Positions 60,122 to 64,000 of a stretch of 64,000 nt of DNA are shown piece by piece. Under the pieces are notes generated by a model. That model saw only the letters and a program-made list of their open reading frames with translations, was not told the DNA's origin and did no database searches. A program made the position numbers and the translations under genes. Positions within the stretch are counted from its first letter, which is position 1, and each line of letters opens with the position of its first letter. Location: the NCBI RefSeq assembly GCF_000719135.1, contig NZ_JOEK01000011.1, positions 186,001 through 250,000 of the forward strand, given 5' to 3'. The DNA comes from Streptomyces avicenniae. GTDB taxonomy: Bacteria; Actinomycetota; Actinomycetes; Streptomycetales; Streptomycetaceae.

Positions 60122-61069
60122 GTGATCTCCCTGAGAGGACTCACCAAACGCTATGGCGACACCCTCGCCGTGGACGAGCTGACGCTCGACATCGAGGCGG
60201 GCCGCGTGACCGGCTTCCTCGGCCCCAACGGCGCCGGGAAGTCCACCACGATGCGCATGATCCTGGGCCTGGACCACCCCACCCGCGGCCGGGCCCTGAT
60301 CGCCGGTCGGCCCTACGCGGACCTGCGACGGCCGCTGCGCGTGGTCGGCGCGATGCTGGACGCCCGCGCCGTCCACCCGGCCCGTTCCGGCCGCACGCAC
60401 CTCGTCGCCCAGGCACGCGCGGGCGGCATCCCGGTGCGCCGCGTGGACGAGGTGCTGGAGACGGTGGGCCTGACCAAGGCGGCCCGCCGCCCGGCGGGCA
60501 CCTACTCGCTCGGCATGAGCGGGCGGCTCGGGGTGGCGGGCGCCCTGCTCGGCGATCCGCCCGTGCTCGTCCTGGACGAGCCGGTCAACGGCCTCGACCC
60601 GGACGGCGTGCGGTGGATCCGCCGACTCGTGCGTGAGCGGGCGGCGGAGGGACGCACCGTGTTCCTCTCCAGCCACCTGATGAGCGAGATGCAGCTGACG
60701 GCCGATCACCTCGTCGTCGTCGGACGGGGACGGCTGCTGAGCGACACCCCGATGACGGAGTTCCTCGCCGCGGCCTCTCCCGCGTCGGCGCGCGCCGTCG
60801 TGCCCGACCCCGGGGAACGGGCGACGCTCGTCCGCCGCCTGATGACGGCCGACGGGGTGAGCGTCGAGACGTCCGCGTCCGGCGAACTCACCGTCGAGGG
60901 CCGCACCGCCGCCGAGATCGGCGACCTGGCCCACCACTGCCGGGTCCGGCTGCACCGGCTGAGCGACGTCCGGGTCTCCCTGGAGCAGGCGTACATGGAA
61001 CTGACCGCGCGCAGCGTCGAGTACGGGGCGGGCGGCAGCGCGGCGACGGACGAAGGGGCGCGGCAGTGA
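60122..61069 (+). CDS. ABC transporter ATP-binding protein
   Basis: 315 residues. Walker [13 protein letters not shown] (about 35-46), Q-loop region [15 protein letters not shown], signature [15 protein letters not shown] (a variant of the LGMxQRLG form), Walker [16 protein letters not shown] and switch FLSSHLMSE. The C-terminal 90 residues are the extension common in NatA/BcrA-type exporters. GTG 60122 has GAAGGA upstream. It overlaps the permease by GTGA. Probably regulated by the adjacent two-component pair in response to an envelope-active compound. Confidence 0.95.
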   Translation: MISLRGLTKRYGDTLAVDELTLDIEAGRVTGFLGPNGAGKSTTMRMILGLDHPTRGRALIAGRPYADLRRPLRVVGAMLDARAVHPARSGRTHLVAQARAGGIPVRRVDEVLETVGLTKAARRPAGTYSLGMSGRLGVAGALLGDPPVLVLDEPVNGLDPDGVRWIRRLVRERAAEGRTVFLSSHLMSEMQLTADHLVVVGRGRLLSDTPMTEFLAAASPASARAVVPDPGERATLVRRLMTADGVSVETSASGELTVEGRTAAEIGDLAHHCRVRLHRLSDVRVSLEQAYMELTARSVEYGAGGSAATDEGARQ

Positions 61070-61851
61070 GCACGACGACAACCCCAGGCCGGGGCGCACC
61101 CGGCGGCTTCGCCGGGGCGATCGCCTCCGAGTGGACCAAGCTGTGGTCCGTCCGGGCCCCCTACCTCTGCGTCTTGGCGGGCCTCGTGATCACCGGCGTC
61201 TTCACCTACTACTACGCCTCGATCGCCCGCATCAACGACGATCCGGTCCAGCCGGTCGGGAACGCGGCGGGCTCCTCCGCCGTCCTCGTCCAGTTCGCCT
61301 TCGTCATCCTGGCCACGGTCGCGGTGACCTCCGAGTACTCGACGGGCAGCGTGCGGGCCTCACTGCTGTGGGTGCCCAGGCGGCATCGGGTGCAGGCGGC
61401 GAAGGCGCTGGTGGCGGCCGGGGTCGCGTTCGTCGCCGGTGCCGCGTTCGCCGTCCTCGGCACGGCGGTTGCCTGGGCCGCGTTCGACGGACGGGCCACC
61501 TTCGAGTCCGGCCAGAGCCTCCGGCAGGTCCTCGCGATCGGTCTCTACCAGGCGTCGGTCGCCGTGCTGACGGTCGGGGTGGCGTTCGCCACGCGCCACC
61601 CGGCCGGTGCGCTCTCGATCCTCGTCACACTCCTGTGGGCACTGCCGAGCGTGCTCCTGGGGCTCGGAGGCCCCACGCTCACGGACGTCAACGACCATCT
61701 GCCGCACGGAGCCGGGGACCGCCTCATGAGCATCGGCGCCGACGCCCCGTCCACGCCGGTCACGGCGGTCACGGCGGTCCTGATCGTGGCGGCCTGGGCC
61801 GCGACCGCGCACTTGATCGGCCTGTACGTGCTGCGCCGCCGCGACGCCTGA
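61066..61851 (+). CDS. ABC transporter permease (ABC-2 type)
   Basis: 261 residues, six hydrophobic helices. FAGAIASEWTKLWSVRAPYL is the typical cytosolic start of NatB/YhaP-like permeases; FAFVILATVAVTSEYSTGSV and SLLWVPRRHRVQAAKALVAA follow. It pairs with the ATPase at 60122, with which it overlaps by 4 bp. The transported compound is unknown. Confidence 0.93.
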   Translation: MSTTTTPGRGAPGGFAGAIASEWTKLWSVRAPYLCVLAGLVITGVFTYYYASIARINDDPVQPVGNAAGSSAVLVQFAFVILATVAVTSEYSTGSVRASLLWVPRRHRVQAAKALVAAGVAFVAGAAFAVLGTAVAWAAFDGRATFESGQSLRQVLAIGLYQASVAVLTVGVAFATRHPAGALSILVTLLWALPSVLLGLGGPTLTDVNDHLPHGAGDRLMSIGADAPSTPVTAVTAVLIVAAWAATAHLIGLYVLRRRDA

Positions 61852-61944
61852 CCGCGCCCACCCCCGCGCCGGTTCCCCCCGGCCCGTCCCACAGAATCGA
61901 CCCGGGCAGACGAGGACATCCAGCAGAAGGACGGCCGACGCTCC

Positions 61945-63531
61945 ATGTCGCACACGCGCATACCCCGAGCCAGGTCCGCTTTCGGCGACATGGCCCTGTG
62001 GGGTGTGCTCGCCGCCGCCACCGGCTACGGATTCCAGGACGCGGGCACGGCCTCGCCGGTCATGGACCTGCTCCTCCCGCTGGCCGTCCTGGCGGTGGCC
62101 GTGCCGCTGTCCCGCCGCCGACCGGGGGCCGCCGTCGTACTGGTCAACGGGCTGTGCGCGCTCGGCCTGGCCGACTCCGCGACCCCCGGCAACGCCCACG
62201 TTCTGTCGCTGGCCGCCCTGAGTTGTCTGCTGGGCGCCCGGGTCGCCGTGGCACGGCGACCGCTCCTGGTGCTCGCCGGGTGCCTGGCCGTCGATCTCGC
62301 GCTGTGCGCGGTGCTGCGGACGCAGGCCGTGTGGTGGTTCTACGCGCTGACCGTGCTGCCCGCCGCCCTCCTGTTGCCCTGGCTGGCCGGGCGCCACTGG
62401 CGTGGCCGCCGCGAACTCGTCCGGGAGGGCTGGCGGTTGGCCCGGAGCCTTGAGGAGCGGCAACACCTGGTCGCCGAGCGCGCGCGGCTGACCGAACGCG
62501 CGGACATCGCGGCCGACATGCACGACTCCCTCGGCCACGCCCTCAGCCTCGTCGCCCTGCGTGCCGGGGCACTTGAACTCTCCCCCGACGTCACCGACCA
62601 CGACCGCGCCGATCTCGCCGAGCTGCGCGGGACGATCGCGGACGCCGTGGAGCAACTGCGGGAGACCGTCGCCGTCCTGCACGGCCCGCCCGGAACGCAG
62701 ACGGGTGCGGGCCTGCCCGTCAACGACACCGTCGAGGACCTTCTCGCGGGGGCGGTCGCCTCGGGGGTGCCGGTGCGCTGGGAGCGGCGCGGGGCGGTGC
62801 CCACGCTGTCCGCCCTGGTCGAACGGGGGGTGTACCGGGTGGTGCAGGAGGCGCTCACCAACGCCGTGAAGCACGCGCCGGGTGGCGCGATCCGGGTGCG
62901 GATCACGCACGCGGACGACCGTACCCACGTCAGCGTCGTGAACGCCGCCCCGCCCGGTGACGGATCGGCGCACGCGGTCGAAGGCCCCCCGGCGGTCGGC
63001 GTCGGCCGCCGGGGTCTGACGGGGCTCCAGGAGCGGGTGACGGTTCTCGGGGGCTCCTTGCGGACCGGCCCTCACCAGGGCGGCTTCCGCGTCGCCGCCG
63101 ACCTCCCGCACCGGGCCGGGACCCGGGGGCGGCACACCGTCGTACCCGAGTCCGCCGAGCGGCTCGCCTCCGTACGGAGCGCCGCCCGCCGCCGCTCCGT
63201 CGCGGCCTTCGTGGCGCCTGTCGTCGCAGCCGTCTTCTTCGTGCCCGCCGCCGCGTACCTGGCCTGGCAGTTGACGACGAGCGTGCTGCCGCCCTCCCGG
63301 TTCGCCGAGCTGACCATCGGCCGGTCGTACGGCGAACTCGCGCCTCTGCTGCCTGCCCGCGCGTACCCCTATCCGCCCGACCACGCCCGTTCCGCGCCCC
63401 GGCCGCCCGGCGCGCGGTGCGAGTTCTACCGCTCCGGGCGCGACCTGTTCGGCGAGGTCGATCTCTACCGGCTCTGCTGGTCGGACGGCACGCTGGTGAC
63501 GAAGGACACCGTGCCCGCGAGTCGGCCCTGA
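61945..63531 (+). CDS. HisKA_3 sensor kinase with extra C-terminal membrane segment
   Basis: 528 residues. Four or five N-terminal helices (about 15-150) with almost no outside loops give an intramembrane-sensing layout. The dimerisation domain has IAADMHDSLGHALSLVALRA (His at about 193), and the ATPase domain VVQEALTNAVKHAPGG and GVGRRGLTGLQERVTVLGG. Unlike usual NarX-type kinases the chain goes on: a basic stretch, one more helix (VAAFVAPVVAAVFFVPAAAYLAWQ, about 418-442) and about 85 residues outside with two Cys (RCEFYRSG, RLCWSDG). Cognate regulator is most likely the 59217 product. Confidence 0.92.
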   Translation: MSHTRIPRARSAFGDMALWGVLAAATGYGFQDAGTASPVMDLLLPLAVLAVAVPLSRRRPGAAVVLVNGLCALGLADSATPGNAHVLSLAALSCLLGARVAVARRPLLVLAGCLAVDLALCAVLRTQAVWWFYALTVLPAALLLPWLAGRHWRGRRELVREGWRLARSLEERQHLVAERARLTERADIAADMHDSLGHALSLVALRAGALELSPDVTDHDRADLAELRGTIADAVEQLRETVAVLHGPPGTQTGAGLPVNDTVEDLLAGAVASGVPVRWERRGAVPTLSALVERGVYRVVQEALTNAVKHAPGGAIRVRITHADDRTHVSVVNAAPPGDGSAHAVEGPPAVGVGRRGLTGLQERVTVLGGSLRTGPHQGGFRVAADLPHRAGTRGRHTVVPESAERLASVRSAARRRSVAAFVAPVVAAVFFVPAAAYLAWQLTTSVLPPSRFAELTIGRSYGELAPLLPARAYPYPPDHARSAPRPPGARCEFYRSGRDLFGEVDLYRLCWSDGTLVTKDTVPASRP

Positions 63532-63552
63532 TCGCCCGGGTGGGGGCGGCAG

Positions 63553-63692
63553 CTACAGGCGGCCAGTGGTGGCGGCGCCGAGGAAGGCGGCCCATGCGCA
63601 GGTGTCGCGGTGACCGCGACCTCGACGCATGCACCGCCTTGGTCGTTGCTGTGGCTGGAAGTGTGCCAGAGGAGTTGGGCGTCCGTGGTCAC
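63553..63692 (-). pseudogene. DUF397 protein remnant (internal deletion with frameshift)
   Basis: From GTG 63692 the frame reads TTDAQLLWHTSSHSNDQGGA, CVEVAV, the DUF397 N-terminus, then loses the family pattern. The proper C-terminus, AWAAFLGAATTGRL with a TAG stop at 63553, is in the next frame. The VRDSKDPxGPxLxFxP middle is missing. So about 17-20 codons were deleted and the frame shifted. Intact DUF397 proteins accompany XRE regulators; none is seen here. Confidence 0.8.
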
Positions 63693-63771
63693 GGACGGAT
63701 GGTTTCCCAGTGGCTGTGCTGTCCATGGCGGTCGATCGGAGGATGTCCGAATCGGCTGGTTCCCACGCTGT

Positions 63772-63800
63772 GGGGCCGGGCCGGGCCGGGCCGGGCCGGG
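63772..63800. repeat. CCGGG pentanucleotide tandem repeat
   Basis: Five uninterrupted CCGGG units preceded by GGGG, ending at the stop codon of the next minus-strand gene. A slippage-prone microsatellite; no function evident. Confidence 0.85.
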
Positions 63801-64000
63801 TCAGGACGGGAGACGGTTGCCCGGCTCGTCCAGCCACGTGTCCTGCGCGCCGTCCGGGAGGACGGTCAACCCGAAGCGTTCGACGCCCGGTTGACCGGCT
63901 TCGTTCCACCAGGCGTACGCGTCCAGCAGTTCGTCCCACAGACGGCGCGCACCGGCCCGGCGCACGATGACCTGCTCGCCGCCGCGCCGGACGGCTGCGG
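63801..64000 (-). CDS. C-terminus of a PCMT-type methyltransferase (RiPP-maturation kind), truncated by window edge
   Basis: Only the last 66 residues are visible: RRLWDELLDAYAWWNEAGQP, GVERFGLTVLPDGAQD, TWLDEPGNRLPS, stop at 63801-63803. This ending (RRLWDE ... W...G.P...RFGLTV ... WLD-P-NR) is the one I know from protein-L-isoaspartate-type methyltransferases that accompany ATP-grasp peptide maturases or FxLD-type lanthipeptides. It suggests a ribosomal-peptide cluster just outside the window. The DUF397 remnant follows it. Confidence 0.7.
   Translation of the reverse strand, partial: AAVRRGGEQVIVRRAGARRLWDELLDAYAWWNEAGQPGVERFGLTVLPDGAQDTWLDEPGNRLPS

Overview
The window is chromosomal DNA of a high-GC actinomycete, most probably Streptomyces or a close relative. 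The evidence is extreme GC at third codon positions, many GTG starts, many start codons placed 6-7 nt after a TANNNT box (leaderless mRNAs), and the actinobacterial order rne-rplU-rpmA-obg ... proB-proA ... nadD-LCP-rsfS-phosphatase ... tRNA-Ala ... leuS-degV. All calls come from reading the sequence and from general family knowledge. No database search was possible.

Layout. 1-8034: the end of a GNAT gene, a radical-SAM-associated DUF2344 protein (apparent CTG start), a large RNase E/G with Arg-rich repeats and a Lys-rich tail, and rplU-rpmA-obg behind a structured leader. 8325-18915: a wall-glycopolymer block between obg and proB. It holds a CDP-ribitol synthase fusion (cytidylyltransferase plus SDR), three glycerophosphotransferase-type polymerases, a membrane acyltransferase and an alpha/beta hydrolase. 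19222-28399: proline synthesis (proB, proA), two related single-pass membrane proteins, nadD, a divergent LytR-CpsA-Psr-like protein that may act in glycopolymer attachment, rsfS, and a histidine phosphatase with an apparent CTG start. 28443-30854: an MmyB-type regulator divergent from an MFS exporter, with a 21-bp dyad between them.

31376-34920: a tRNA-Ala(GGC) followed by an accessory patch. It contains a DUF6228 gene, a 579-residue protein with four 45-residue tandem repeats, and a small orphan type I-E CRISPR array (4 repeats, 3 spacers, exact 61-bp period) with no cas genes in the window. 34921-43866: DUF427, a PLP enzyme, an ABC-F ATPase, two GNATs, leuS behind a leucine leader-peptide attenuator, and degV. 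43855-50554: a GNAT, a secreted Asp-rich PepSY protein divergent from a two-component system whose sensor also has an Asp-rich loop, and assorted hypothetical and PLP genes.

50652-59152: a stress and redox-flavoured stretch. It has a small SH3-like secreted protein, a SnoaL-like gene under a textbook SoxR/MerR-type promoter, an ECF41-type sigma with an NDH-2-like oxidoreductase, a TetR/TetX-like monooxygenase pair with a multi-half-site operator, and an ECF42-type sigma with a DGPF (YciI) protein behind a TGTCGA promoter. 59217-63531: a NarL regulator, an ABC exporter and a histidine kinase with an unusual C-terminal membrane segment. The right edge has a frameshifted DUF397 remnant and the C-terminus of a PCMT-type methyltransferase, of the kind found in RiPP clusters.
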